Notes under the pieces: model-generated
What the model was told of the DNA's origin: nothing
The model's database searches: none
What the model saw: only the letters and a program-made list of their open reading frames with translations
Origin: Rotaria socialis
Lineage: Eukaryota > Rotifera > Eurotatoria > Philodinida > Philodinidae
Direction: 5' to 3'
DNA: 64,000 nt
NCBI GenBank assembly: GCA_905331475.1
Contig: CAJNYU010003023.1
Span: 1-64,000, forward strand
Shown here: piece by piece, positions 14,848 through 27,233 of the stretch
Layout: every line of letters starts with the position of its first letter
How positions within the stretch are numbered: the stretch's first letter is position 1
Translations under genes and position numbers: made by a program

Positions 14848-15326
14848 TACGAGGAAACATTCTCAAGTGATTCGTACCATTTCGATTCCTCTTTTGCTGG
14901 CTTGTAGGGCCGGTCATATATATGAAATACATGAAAGCATTCGTGCCATTGCGGGTCGGTTTCAAAGTTATAAGCGGAAAATGTATTACAATAGATGGTG
15001 CCACCTCCTATGTGCTATATTTTTCTTCTTTTCATATCTCAACTAGGGGACGATTTTCCTCGTAGATATTTATAATACGAACATTCCTCAACTTGCTCTA
15101 ACGAAAAAAGTTTCAAGAAGTATGCTTGAGCTACCAGGTCGAAAGAACGAAACATTAATGAAAAGATAGTAGCACCATCTATCAAAGCGGTTGTTTCGCT
15201 CATAACTTTGAAACCGAGTAGCAATGGCACGAACCCTTTCACATATGTCATATATATGATGAGTCCTACAAGCCAGCAAAAGATGAATCGAAACGGTACG
15301 AATCACTTGGGAACGTTCTCTCGTTA
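14848..15326. mobile_element. Foldback / MITE-like inverted repeat
   Basis: The left arm (about 14848-15002) matches the reverse complement of the right arm (about 15170-15326) over about 155 bp with scattered substitutions. Shared landmarks include AAGTGATTCGTACC, TTTTGCTGGCTTGTAGG and ATAGATGGTGC. A spacer of about 165 bp with unrelated sequence separates them, and there is no coding potential. The structure fits a non-autonomous foldback DNA transposon. I could not see an obvious target duplication. Confidence 0.75.
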
Positions 15327-15608
15327 ATTATGTGTCAGCCGCAGGTTTACTTCTCCTGAAGTTGTGTCGCTATGATCGGAGCCATCTATATGCGTAGATG
15401 TTTTACACGTGTGCCACTGGCTGTTGTTCTGTCCATATTTTACTCTTTTAGTTAACGTGGTCGATGTCACTCATCTGCTAGTCACCGTAAATATCGCCAT
15501 TGATTATCGAAATGTAGAAAATTTACCTAGTTATATTTATATAAATGGTATTGCGACGATGTTTTTTTTTCTTCCTTTCTTAGATGTCCACCATCAATAA
15601 TCATTTTC

Positions 15609-18600
15609 ATGCATAAATATTATAAAAATGCCAATTTTCATCTATTTTTTTTCGTACGAAATCGATTTTGGCCTTTGCTTATACCATCAGTAGCTATTCT
15701 ATTTCTAACATTTTGTCCACAAGTATCTCAATCAATTGAAATCGATGCTAAACAACAAAATGAAAATTTTGAAAGAACATTAACTATACGTGGTTCACGT
15801 GACGTTCAAGTGACAACAACAACATTATCACCGCAAACACTTTCAATACCACCACGACCATCAAGTTTTGATGAGCTCATGTAAATAGAAAATTTCAATT
15901 TTTTTCTGTTAATTCATGAAAGAGAAAAATTAATCATGAACGGTAGCAAATAGCTTTTTGAGTATTTTCCTGATATTGTTGAGATCTTGTTTTCCCCACA
16001 ATAGAGCTAGTCAAGTGCGAATTGTTGTACTGTGTCAAACTCGGGATTTACTGAAGCATTGAGGTTATGTGCATAAAAGTATAGTGTTATGTCAATCGAT
16101 ATGCGACATCTATTAGCTACTTTATAAACGTAGCTTTATTCTGCCAGCCTATATTTGTAAGTCAACTTGTTGAGAAATAACGACAGCTCATAGCCAGATA
16201 TCGTAGAACACTATGGAAAGTTTCGACTCATAGATTGTGCAATTCGTAAGATGTCGAAAATATTGAGCATTCTTTTATGTTTGATACGTTGAATATAGAA
16301 TGTCTGTTTTAATTTTTAGTCATACTTTATACGTGATTTCTTTGGATGGTAAAATAACAGCCATTGATGCACATGCAAATGGTCGCCAATTATGGACAGC
16401 TGATACCGGTGCACCATTGATTGATTCAAGTTTAAGTAAAATTGAAATATCGCGTGATGCACGATCAGTTCGTCTTATTCCGTCGTTAATTGGTGGCCTT
16501 TTTGAAAAATATGATGAAGATGGACATATCGAACCATTACCATTCGATGCTGATGATTTACTTACGGCATCCTATAGTCTTCATGAAGAATTAGCAATAA
16601 CAGGTGGAAAACATATTGATACACTTGGTCTTGATTTACATACTGGCCAAGTAGGAAATAAGCCAAATGAGAAGAAAAAAATCAAGTCTATTATGTTTGA
16701 TTTAGGTAATCTATTCATTTTCAAATGACGATCTGAAACAAACAAGTAGAGTCGATAATAATCGTACAACAACAAAAACAGAGCATACTGATATTACAGC
16801 GACTTTAGTTGTTAAGCGAACAACACAAACTGTAAGAGCACGAAGTGCTCGAAGTGGACACGAAAAATGGAATTTTAGGTAGAGACCAACGTCTTAGTTG
16901 TTATCTAGTTTATTCAATTGAAAGTTATTTTATTTAAGTGTTTCAAATCATCAATTAATTCATCTACGTTCTCAATCAGCTGGTGTTGTTCTCGGAAAAG
17001 TTGATCACGACAGAACATTTTCTGGTAAATAAAACAATAGCAGCTGCTACTTAATAAATCTATTTATTCATTTATTAGGCTATTTTGAATATCAATTGCA
17101 AACTGGTTTAGTATCAGCTTTTGATAGGACAGGAAAACTTGCTTGGTCGTCAGTAATTAATTCACCAATAGCTGCTGTATGGGAATTAAAAGATGGTGAA
17201 TTAAATGAAAAATCTTTATTCGAAATAACAACAAAAACATCAAGTCATATTTCCGAAGATGAATTAGGTAAAAAAAAGAAACCAACTACAATCTGTTCAA
17301 TATTTTTAAGGAAAAATCCTTCTAGATGACGATGATTCGCTTCCTACGTTACCAAAACCACGTCGTGTAGCTTTCAGCGGTGAATTTAATTCAACACCCT
17401 ATGTTATTATATCACCTAGTGATCAAAAAAAATTAATTCACGGTGCTAAAACAGGTAACAATCGATAGATCTCTGCTTTAATTGAACCTGGAAAAATAAT
17501 CTCTCGCATTTCATTGCAGGACCTCATAGTAACAGACGACCAGTATTATCTTGGCATAAAGCATATCAAAAACGAACATTATCCATCGGTTCTGAAATAC
17601 CTGATAATAATGATCAACCTCTTCATGGCTTATTACCGTCCGAGACTACATATCCAGTAGCATTACGACGAGATCGAACAGGAAATCATAAGATAATTCC
17701 ATCCGCTACTGACGAAATATGTGATACAGCAGGTTTTCTAGAATATATAACAGAATCAAGTGGTTCTCTTATTAAAAAGAATGATAGATTGACTTTCGCC
17801 ACAAAACTAAATGCTCATTCAAATGTCTACGTACCAACAAATGTTATAACAATATCAAGCGTTTTTCTTGGTGCTGCAGTCATTATATTAATGTTGTATT
17901 TAAAACAAAATCAATTTGTATATAAACGTCAAGAATCCATGGTGACAGAGAATAGTACAATTGCAACGATAAGTCTACCACCGACACCCGAATATATTCA
18001 ATTACAACCATCATTAATACCAGTATTTCAATCAAGGTAGATAAATCACGTGTATGATTTATTTTTCGATATACATCTCATTTAGATATGCGCTCGAATA
18101 TGAACATGTTCGTTTTCTTGGACGTGGCGGCTTTGGTGTTGTATTTGAAGCAATTAATAAATTAGATGAACGCCGTGTGGCCATTAAACGTGTTTCATTA
18201 AAAAAGTAACAGTTTTTGTTACAAAATATTTTCTTTGAAATTGAAAAAATGCTTTTTTACTTTTCAAGAGCCTCCGGAAAAGAACGTGCATTGAAAGAAA
18301 TTCGCTATTTGGCTGTGTTAAATCATCCTAATTTAATACAATATTACTATGCTTGGAATGAAAGTCCACCGGTTGGATGGCAAGAAAAAGTAGATGAAAC
18401 ATTATTAGCAAGAAATTGTATAACTACAAGGTATTTTAAGAATTATTTCGTTATAGAAAAATAAACAATTCTGCTCTTTTACTTTCTCTGTTGACTCAGT
18501 TTTTCTGTTCAGAAAGTGTTTGAAGAATATTATATAGATTAGTATTGAGAGATTTTTTTCATAAGAAATCACACTATTTTTAGTTCACAAGTAGTGAGTA

Positions 18601-20899
18601 ACATGAAAAATGTTTTCTCCTGAATCATACTCCGACCATAATCAGAATAAATAACCAATCAAAACAGCATTCTGAAATCTAAAAATGATACTCAGATTTC
18701 CGATGAGAAAAACAGCACCTTACAAATGTTTTAGTCGCTCGGTGCAAATGAGTCATTTTTAACCCTTGATTCATCTTCAACATCAACTGAATCATAACAA
18801 GGTTTTAGTCAGTACCTGCAAAACCTATCGATTCTGAAAGACTAGCAATGAAAGCAGTTATTTTATTGAATATTTGAAGTCGAAATGTCTGATCAACGTT
18901 GTTTGATTTTTCTATTTTTCTCAGAGATTCGATGAGTACTTTTCCAACATCAGCCAACGATAGTGAATCTGTAAATCAAGCAAAACTTTCATCGGCAACA
19001 GCACCACTATCTGCAATTAAATCAATGGCAGCACATCCACCTCCATCATTATTTGATATAACATTTGATCGTGCATCGAATCCTCTTCGTATCGATGAAG
19101 ATTTTTCAACTAATAGTATTAATAAGGATGATGATAATAAATCCGAAATGAGCTTTTCATCATCATCGGAAAATCAATCAAATAATCAATTGGACGCAAA
19201 CAATAATAATAAAGCAGTCAAATCTGTTCGTCCGTTAACAACCATGGCAAAACGTTCTCTTTCGTCGTCATCACCTTTATTCGATCATTCATCGGATTCG
19301 TCCATATCTTCGAATGAGTTCAACGAAAAAACTCAATCACATAAAGAAGTAACAGAAAGCGATGATGGAATTATATTTTTACATGAGGAACAACGATCAT
19401 CATCGTCTCCATCTCCTATACAAACTCAAACAAAATCGGCAAATGAAAAACAGAAATTAACAATCAATGAAAAAGATATCCCAACAACTTATTTTTATTT
19501 TGTGATGGAATTATGTCAACCGGAATCATTACGTGATCGTCTGATGAAACGAGCTATTGATCGACATCAAGCTTGGTCTATTTTCGATCAGATAACTCGT
19601 GGTATCGAATATATTCATTCACAAAAATTGGTAAACAGCAATACTTTTCTTTTTCACAAACAACAATAAAACCTTAAAATCTACTTTTATTAGATTCATC
19701 GTGATTTGAAACCATCAAATATTCTTTTTTCAATGGATAATACAGTGAAAATCGGTGATTTTGGCCTTGTATCAGCTTTTGGTGAAGATAAATCAGCCAT
19801 AAAAAAGAAACGTGATGATGAAACGTTCGATCAAATACAAATGATTGAAACAACATCAGCAACGACAACAACAGATGTTTGTGAAAACAATGAACTTGGC
19901 GGTACTATGCTTTATATGAGTCCGGAACAGGTAAATAAAATTTAAAACCAGTGCTACTTACTTCATGTGAGGAAAACAACCTTTGATCCTGAACTGCCAT
20001 AAAAAGAAACATTTCGCTGTCGACTTTGAACCGAATGACGCAAGATTCTTTTTACGTCCAATCAGAATTCATTTCATATACACCTCAGTAAATCCAGTAG
20101 TGTTACACTTGAAACTTGAATTCAGTTGAAAATAGAAAATTTTAACTTACAACTCATAGCGATATATGTGTGAGTCACGATTCTTCAGAATGCTATTGGT
20201 TTAAAAGTTGAAAATTCAAATTTTCAATTGAATTCAAGTTTGACATATATGAGTAAATCCGAACACACGATTTTCCATATTTCATAGGATGCCGTAGAAA
20301 ATATAGATAATGAAAAACGTTGTACTAATATTGAATCTTTGTTATTCTTCCACAGATCAATCGTCAGCCATACAATCAAAAAGTTGATATATATGCAATG
20401 GGCATTATTCTTTTCGAACTTCTTTATCCATTTTCAACACAAATGGAGCGTATGCAAGAACTAGCAAATGTGCGTCTTCAAACGCCATTATTTCCCAAGG
20501 ATTTCGAAATTGATGGTAATAATCGTAATCAATTAATAGTAAGTAAACGTTTTCTTTTCGGTAGAATTTTGACAGTAAAATTTTCCTTTTTTTTCTCTGT
20601 AGTGTCGTTTGATTCGTTGGTTATTATCGCATTCATCACATGATCGACCACGAGCAAGTGAATTACGTCAAGACACATTTTATCAACGTATGTTACAACT
20701 TGAAGTGCCACATTTGTTTTGTTCGGATAATCGCCAACAAAATCAAACCATTGTAAATGGACAAGATCAAACACTTATATGTACACAACAACAACAATTT
20801 AATCGAAGTCCATCATCATCATTTCGTCGTTCACATTCATCGTCTGCTCTTCAATCTCATAGAGAATCAGAATCAGGAGACCCAGAAAGTTTGTCATAG
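15609..20899 (+). CDS. EIF2AK3: PERK-type eIF2-alpha kinase (ER stress sensor)
   Basis: PERK is a type I ER-membrane kinase that senses unfolded protein in the lumen and phosphorylates eIF2-alpha. Thirteen exons fit: 15609-15880, 16320-16650, 16706-16878, 16939-17024, 17079-17267, 17326-17454, 17520-18036, 18086-18205, 18269-18430, 18925-19630, 19694-19930, 20356-20538 and 20603-20899. They sum to 3402 nt, 1133 residues; human PERK has 1116. A signal peptide (about residues 20-42) leads into a lumenal propeller with [38 protein letters not shown] and GHEKWNFSVS. The membrane helix is encoded near 17840-17905. The kinase domain has [16 protein letters not shown] (catalytic Lys), a long acidic insert (exon 10), [16 protein letters not shown] and an ILFELLYPF block. 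All catalytic residues are present. The insert loop is typical of this kinase family. Confidence 0.96.
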
Positions 20900-21267
20900 A
20901 CAATGTAGCCACACATTACTGATTTAAATGAAGTTAACAATGACATAGAATATGATGATATTTTAAAATTTCTTCGGGCTTGTAAATAGATCTTTCTTTT
21001 CCTCTATTATTTTTTCTAAAGAGCAAAAAAAGCAAGACTAATTCTTTGATTTGTTTATTTCCATTTATTTGTTCTTGTCGTTTTTTTTTTTTTGTATTAT
21101 TACTTCATTTTAAGGATCGGGATGGATATCGACTATTTTGCTTTTTCTTTTTTTGTTTATTATTCACCAAGAAAAAAAGAGAAAGAAGGAAAGAAAGAAA
21201 AATCATCAATCGAACTTCTTTTGCTTGCTGATATTTACAGACATAAGAGACAAACTACATGAGAAAA
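20900..21267. other. Short convergent intergenic region (PERK / SUMO)
   Basis: Only 368 bp separate the PERK stop codon from the SUMO stop codon on the other strand. Several T-rich and A-rich runs are present, but no gene. The two 3' untranslated regions probably overlap or abut here. Confidence 0.6.
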
Positions 21268-21747
21268 TTACGAAGAATAACCACCAACCTAAAATAAAAC
21301 AATAAATTTCATTAAAAAAAAACCGAGCCAATATTTACTTGTTCTTGATAAACTTCAATAGTATCATTATCTTCCATTTCTAATTGTTTAGGAGTTTCAT
21401 CATCATTAATACGTTTGCCATCGAAAAGAAATCTTGATAAAACAACGAAATTCCTTTATGAACTAAAGTAAAACTTTCATCGTTACCTTAATGTTGCCAC
21501 ACCGACACCTGAAATAATTGGTAAAAGTAAAGATTGTATTTTTTTCATTCAATAAGTATTACCTTGTCGTTCAGCATATGATTTTTTTAATTTTCCCATA
21601 CTAGTTGTCATTTTAACTTTGAAATGTACTTCGCCTAGAGAAAAATCATCGTTTGAAAAGGGAAAAACTCCATGAAAATGTTATACTATTATCTTGTCCA
21701 ACAACACGAAGTTTTATATATTCATCTGGCTTATTTTCAGTTGTCAT
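21268..21747 (-). CDS. SUMO: SUMO (small ubiquitin-like modifier)
   Basis: SUMO is conjugated to lysines of target proteins through a C-terminal diglycine. Five minus-strand exons (in reading order 21687-21747, 21563-21634, 21487-21508, 21339-21432 and 21268-21288) sum to 270 nt, 89 residues, with every junction GT/AG and in phase. The N-terminus is [20 protein letters not shown], followed by [18 protein letters not shown], then RFLFDGKRI and [18 protein letters not shown]. The diglycine comes after QEQV and is followed by YSS, a precursor tail that a SUMO protease would remove. There is no VKxE-type acceptor site in the short N-terminus, so chain formation as in SUMO2/3 is not supported. Exon 3 is only 22 nt and the last exon 21 nt, which makes the gene easy to miss. 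Confidence 0.95.
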
Positions 21748-23282
21748 TGTGAAGCAAAAAAGAAGATGTTCCTTGTATTATTTTTGGTAAATAAAATTTT
21801 GTCTTCGCTGCTATTCATTTTGAACATAACGGTATCCATATTTTATCTTATTCGACGTTTTCTCGCCTCTCATAGAAGAGTTATGAGAATTTTTTTTTTA
21901 ATTTTACTTAAAATTTAATAATCAAATTTTCATAAGCAATATGCTCGAATATTAATTTTATAGATGTCACCTTATACAAATTAAGAAATAAACTTGATTA
22001 ATTAAATGATGTAAAAAATAGAAAAAACATGACTTTTAACTTATCTTAATAATTTTATTATGAAAGAAAATTTCCCATTTGTCAAAACTTGACACATATT
22101 TAGAGGTTTCAAATAAAGAGAAGACCACGCTGCTAATATGGTGGCTATATTAAAAGCGCTCTGCACGACGGATTTCTTTTCTTTTTTCGTTCGTTTGCAG
22201 CGAAGGTAGAATGCAGCAATATGGAGATTTTTTTACTAGATGGAATCGAAAAATATTACAAATCGTAGCATGAAGCATTAGTCATATTCGATTAAATTAT
22301 GAGTTTTGTTATGTTTTTATGTGATTCTTTATTTTAAAGTAAGACAAAATTATTGATTCTTTTTAGCAAACAGGTTAGTTAAGTCATCGAATATTATATG
22401 TTACATGATTAAAGTAGGGTTCATGAAGTACATTTATAATGCAATGATTTTAACATCGGACTGATGAACATTTGGATTATTGATAAATCGAAAAGTATCA
22501 AATATTTGTAATCGATATAAAAACTAGTGTCGTTTATTTTCCATGGATGAAAAAAAGCCAATAGTATTAAGATTTTCATGTTCATTACTATGTTTATGTC
22601 AATGTTGCAATGGGATTATTAATAGTCGTCCATGATCAATAGATTTACTCACAAAACTTTTTAAAAATGATTATTTAATATGAACTATTTACGTATTTTA
22701 TTGGTTTTAATAACGGATATTTACTTAATAAAAATATTGATAAAAATCTAAATTCATTATTAACGGTTGATAATAATATGGATAATTCATTTGGTTTTAT
22801 ACTTTAAATCTTGTTTGCTACGAAATATTACAGTTTATAAGAGAATCTTCTCTTCTGATTTATATCTATAGGCTATTGATTTTCTAATCTATCGTAGGAA
22901 TTTAAGCTTTTGAAAGAAAAGAAAAATCATGTTTTCTAGTTTGTATCATGAAGAAACAAAGTTTTGAGTGTGTACCTAACTTCTAATAGGAATGTAAGTT
23001 TTATATTTTTAGTTAGGGAGTTTCTTTGTTAAATATTAGATGATAAATAAAGGCATAACCTTTTATCTTGCATGAACTTATCTCAAGAGTGACATAGAGT
23101 TCTTTTTTTCTTTTTGTTTCGACAATTTATAATATCTCTGCAAATATTTATTCTAGATGGGACATTCTCACAAGAAAACTTGTCCTTTTATCTAAGAGAA
23201 AACTTAACATATCATAGAATCGTTGTTAGACAATATTAAATTTCGAACAGTGTGTGTATCAAAAAAAAAACCTAAAGTCAGA
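21748..23282. other. Intergenic, 5' regions of SUMO and the BPTF-like gene
   Basis: The two flanking genes are divergent. The stretch is AT-rich with no convincing exon. An in-frame basic stretch (KKKPKVR) at about 23259-23282, preceded by an AG at 23249-23250, could be a 5' extension of the downstream gene. Confidence 0.5.
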
Positions 23283-26200
23283 ATGAATCCGCGTATCATA
23301 GAAAAAACGACAATTATCACTGATCCACTTTCAACTCCACAATCTTCTAAACCATTTATTGTACGTATACCACATATTCAAACCAAATCGCCATTAAATT
23401 CTGAAAGTGGAAAAGTTGTTATTGTTAAAACAAGTCCAACACCAAATCAATCAACACCTCAACAAGCAACAAAATCGTTTTCCGTTGTTAGACTAGCTGA
23501 TGGACAAATGCTTCTTGTCCCTACGAACACTCAACCACAACAACAATTGATGGTCAATGAAAATGGTATATCAAGAATAATAAAAGCATCATCAGTAAGT
23601 CCACCGAATCCAACTGGAATTATTTCTACCATAAAACGAATAACGAAAGAACAGAATACACCTCGCGTTAGTACGATTCAAATAACTAATTTATCGTCTC
23701 CATCAACAAATATAAAATCTCATCAACAACAACAACAACACCATCAAGCATCGATATCACCACAAGAACGTCGCCTACGTCCAATAGCACCTGCACCAAC
23801 AGCTTTATCTTCAGCAACAAATGATTTATTAAATTCACTTTTAGTTCAACAACAACAACAATTAAATGCCGCATCAGCTGAAACACTATTACGGTTCGAT
23901 CCAACAGCAAGTGTTCTAATGGGAGGCGAAGATGATTCATTGCCAACTATATCTGAAACAGTTACACTTGATAGTAATGGTTCATCATTAAAAATACATA
24001 ATAATAATAATAATAAGCGTAGAATAGAAACGACATTACCTATTGAAAGACAGACATCTTTACCTGTTGTATCATCGCCAACGATACAACCGAAACCGAA
24101 AACTGTACGTAAAACACCTTCAACAAATGAGGAAAAATCAACAACAAAATCACGATTAGAAAATAAAGCCACATCGATTATAAAAGACTCAGGTAAAAAA
24201 ATGACTCCACGACAAGTTCCAACACCACAAACAACATCTACGACTATTGAAACTAAAAATCCCAAAACACCTGTTAAACGACCAGCGACAACAGCTTTAC
24301 CACCTAAAATCGATCCCGAAGAAGGAATCAGGTAAATTATTATTTATTTATTTTCTTTTTGTTTCTTTATGTCTAAGTTTCTCTAAAGAATGAAAATCTG
24401 TGAATCAATTCTTCGATCACTTATTGGTCGAATTGAACGCGAACAACATCAAGAATCAATAAAAACACGTCTAGAAAAACATAGTACAACAGTACCGAAA
24501 TTTGAACATCGTCAAATTGTTCTAACACGTTTATTAAATGAACGTGTTGATATTCTTCGACAAGAATTCATTAAAAATCGTTCCGAACGTAAAGCAGTTT
24601 TAGTTAAAGAACAATTTCAAATACAACGTCTTAAACAACAGCAACAAATTATACTTAAACAACAACAACAAGCAACTAATGTTAAGCAAGATCAATTCGT
24701 ATCCGATGAAGATAATACTAAAGATGAGTCACCGCCAGCTAAAAAAGCGAAAAAACTTAATGGAAATGAAATTAAACAAAAACGACAAGCAACACCAAAA
24801 TCAATTGAACCGAATATCAAAAGGTAATTTAAAAAGATCTTTTATCAGGAGCAATTGTAAATACTAAGAATGAATCACTGATTCCAATGGTTTAGTGAAC
24901 TGAAATCGATAGAAAATTATTATTAAATAATAAACTCTTTTATTCGTTGTTGCAACGATAGTTCAAAGGATCTATGACGATATCAGAGATTAGTATGCAG
25001 AGCTTATTTTTTATAGTTCATTCTTTTTTATCAGATTGTACCCAATCTATATACTTGACCGATCGACATTGAAAATACGAACACGACTAAGATTATCTTT
25101 TCGAGTGATGTTGGTAGCATACAAATTTATAGTCAATATTAGAATTGTCAAGGGAGAAATTTTACTAAAGAGCTACTATATAGAATCAACTCTTTCAGTA
25201 TAACCGGAGATCAATGTTAAATTGCATCTTAAGACAAGTGTTGGCATTTGAGTACATGATTTGTTCATAAATACATTTCTTTTTCTATCAGAAAAGTTTT
25301 CATGCTCCACCTCAAGAGATCATTAATGTTTTCTATACAAGCGTCAGGCCACATGAGAAAAATACATGGCGAAACCATCATTAATCAAGAAAAATCCTTA
25401 CTAGTCACTTTTTTAATGGATCAATGAAAATCTAAACGATATCCCTATTCATCATTTCGGCTCCACTATAATTAATCTCACACATCTGTCCGAAGTTCAC
25501 GACACTACTATAGTTCAAGCTGATAATGTACTAAAATAGCTATAGTATTCTATTACACAACACCATACATCGTATGTGTTGCAGTATTTGATAACATGCC
25601 ACTAAAAAACAAAAACTATGTAAACCAATACATCATCATTTACATTTTCACAGATATATGATTGAAAATGCATTATATGCCTGCAGAATTCCATTCCTAT
25701 TCGCTACGTTATGATCGAAAGTCATGTCAGAATAACCGTCTATCTCTTTAGCCGACTATAAATACATTGATTTCACCATTCGTATGGTTTCTAATAACAA
25801 TCCCGTTCTATCTCACATAGATCATTCAGTCTCTAGAATAGAGTAACTAAGAAAGTGATCTAAAAACATTTTTATTATCGAATATTCTATGGTTTATTTT
25901 AGCGCAATATCAAAACGAACACGCCCGATCGCGTCAACTAAATTCTCCGATGATTATAGTCCATCACCTAAAAAAGCCCGTCGTCCACGTAGTAATAATA
26001 TGCCTGATCATGCGGATCTATCTGACAATGATGAAAATCTTCTAACCAATCGTAAATCTTCGTCGTCATCAACAATATCAAAAAACAAACCTAAACTAAT
26101 TACAACAATAAATACTTCTATTCAAAGAAAAAGCAATAAATTATCAACTGATTTCAAACCGGAAAATATTGATTGTAATTGTAAACGAAATAATGATTTA

Positions 26201-27233
26201 GAAGAAAAATTTTTTGTTCAATGTGAATTTTGTTCACGCTGGTTGCATGGCAAATGTGTTGGTTTAACACCACGTCTTGCAGAAAAAATGAATGAATTTA
26301 TTTGTGAAGATTGTGCAATATTAACGCAGCGAGCTAAAGAACGTTTATATTGTATTTGTCAAACCCAATATGATGAATCAAAGTAAAAGAAAACAATTTA
26401 CTGATTTAGGAAAATAATCTTTTTTTTTTGTTACAATTAGATTTTATATTGGTTGCGACGTATGTGCCGATTGGTTGCACGGCAAATGTGTTAATATAAC
26501 CCCTGCAGATGCAGAAAAATTCGAAGTTTATGTTTGTCCAAGATGTTCTACAGAGAAGAAACAAGAATTTCTAAACAAATCAATCACTGGTGAAACGAGA
26601 AAGAAATTGTTGGATCTGATTGATCAACTTTTGGTAAGAATAGTTGATTTAGAGAAAAAAAAATGAAAGTTCTAACTATTTTTTGTCCTCATAGGCACAT
26701 AAAATGTCATGGCCATTTCAAAAACCGGTTGATGTGAAAGATGTACCGAACTATCACAAAATAATAAAAGATCCTATGGGTAAGAGCACAACGAATGAAA
26801 CTTACTTTGTAAAATATTTCAGTAACTTGTGTCGAATTCTAAACAAAGGCAACTTCTGATCTTATTCTAACAGTTAACTTATCGACATATTTTGTAGGTC
26901 TGAGCGATAGAATTCTGAAATCTCGGAATATCATCGGAAGTTACTTTTGCTTTTAATTCTCACTGAATATTTTACAGAGCAGAAAAATTCGTTTTATTCT
27001 CTTCTATCCGCAAACTTTTATTTCTATCTTTTAAAGATTTTACAACATTAAAAACAAAAGTGCTAAATAATAAATTTCGCACTATATGTGATTTTATACG
27101 TGATGTTAATAAAATTTTTAATAATTGTCGACAATTTAATCCAATTGATTCAGCATTTTCACAATGTGCTAATGTTGTGGATAATTGTTTTCGTCAATTA
27201 CTTGAAAATTTAATGGTTAGAGATCAAAATTGA
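23283..27233 (+). CDS. BPTF/NURF301-like protein with two PHD fingers and a bromodomain
   Basis: BPTF/NURF301 is the large histone-reading subunit of the NURF remodelling complex. Six exons fit: 23283-24331, 24389-24823, 25903-26382, 26441-26633, 26695-26779 and 27037-27233. The total is 2439 nt, 812 residues. Residues 1-350 are Ser/Thr/Gln-rich; then comes a coiled segment with a Q-rich run. The first PHD finger begins CNCKRNNDLEEKF..QCEFC..WLHGKC. The second (YCICQTQYDESKFYIGCDVC..WLHGKC) keeps the aromatic Tyr/Tyr/Trp pattern used by BPTF to bind H3K4me3. The bromodomain runs from HKMSWPF to the stop and keeps the acetyl-lysine Asn (CRQFNP). Full-length relatives are 2000-3000 residues with N-terminal DDT and PHD domains; these are absent upstream. 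The ATG at 23283 is uncertain because the frame is open upstream. Intron 3 is 1079 nt. Confidence 0.88.

Larger units (their letters stand above)
12881..15608. other. Intergenic 2.7 kb with a foldback repeat
   Basis: No supported gene. It contains a telomere-like tract (14191-14202) and a long imperfect inverted repeat at 14848-15326. The two open frames at 15039-15306 (minus) are just the right arm of that repeat. Confidence 0.6.

Noticed and set aside
15039-15306. Two overlapping minus-strand open frames
   Set aside because: They lie on the right arm of the inverted repeat 14848-15326 and have no coding features.
23686-24265. Minus-strand open frames rich in Val and Leu
   Set aside because: Antisense of the Gln/Thr-rich first exon of the BPTF-like gene; composition is explained by the complement.
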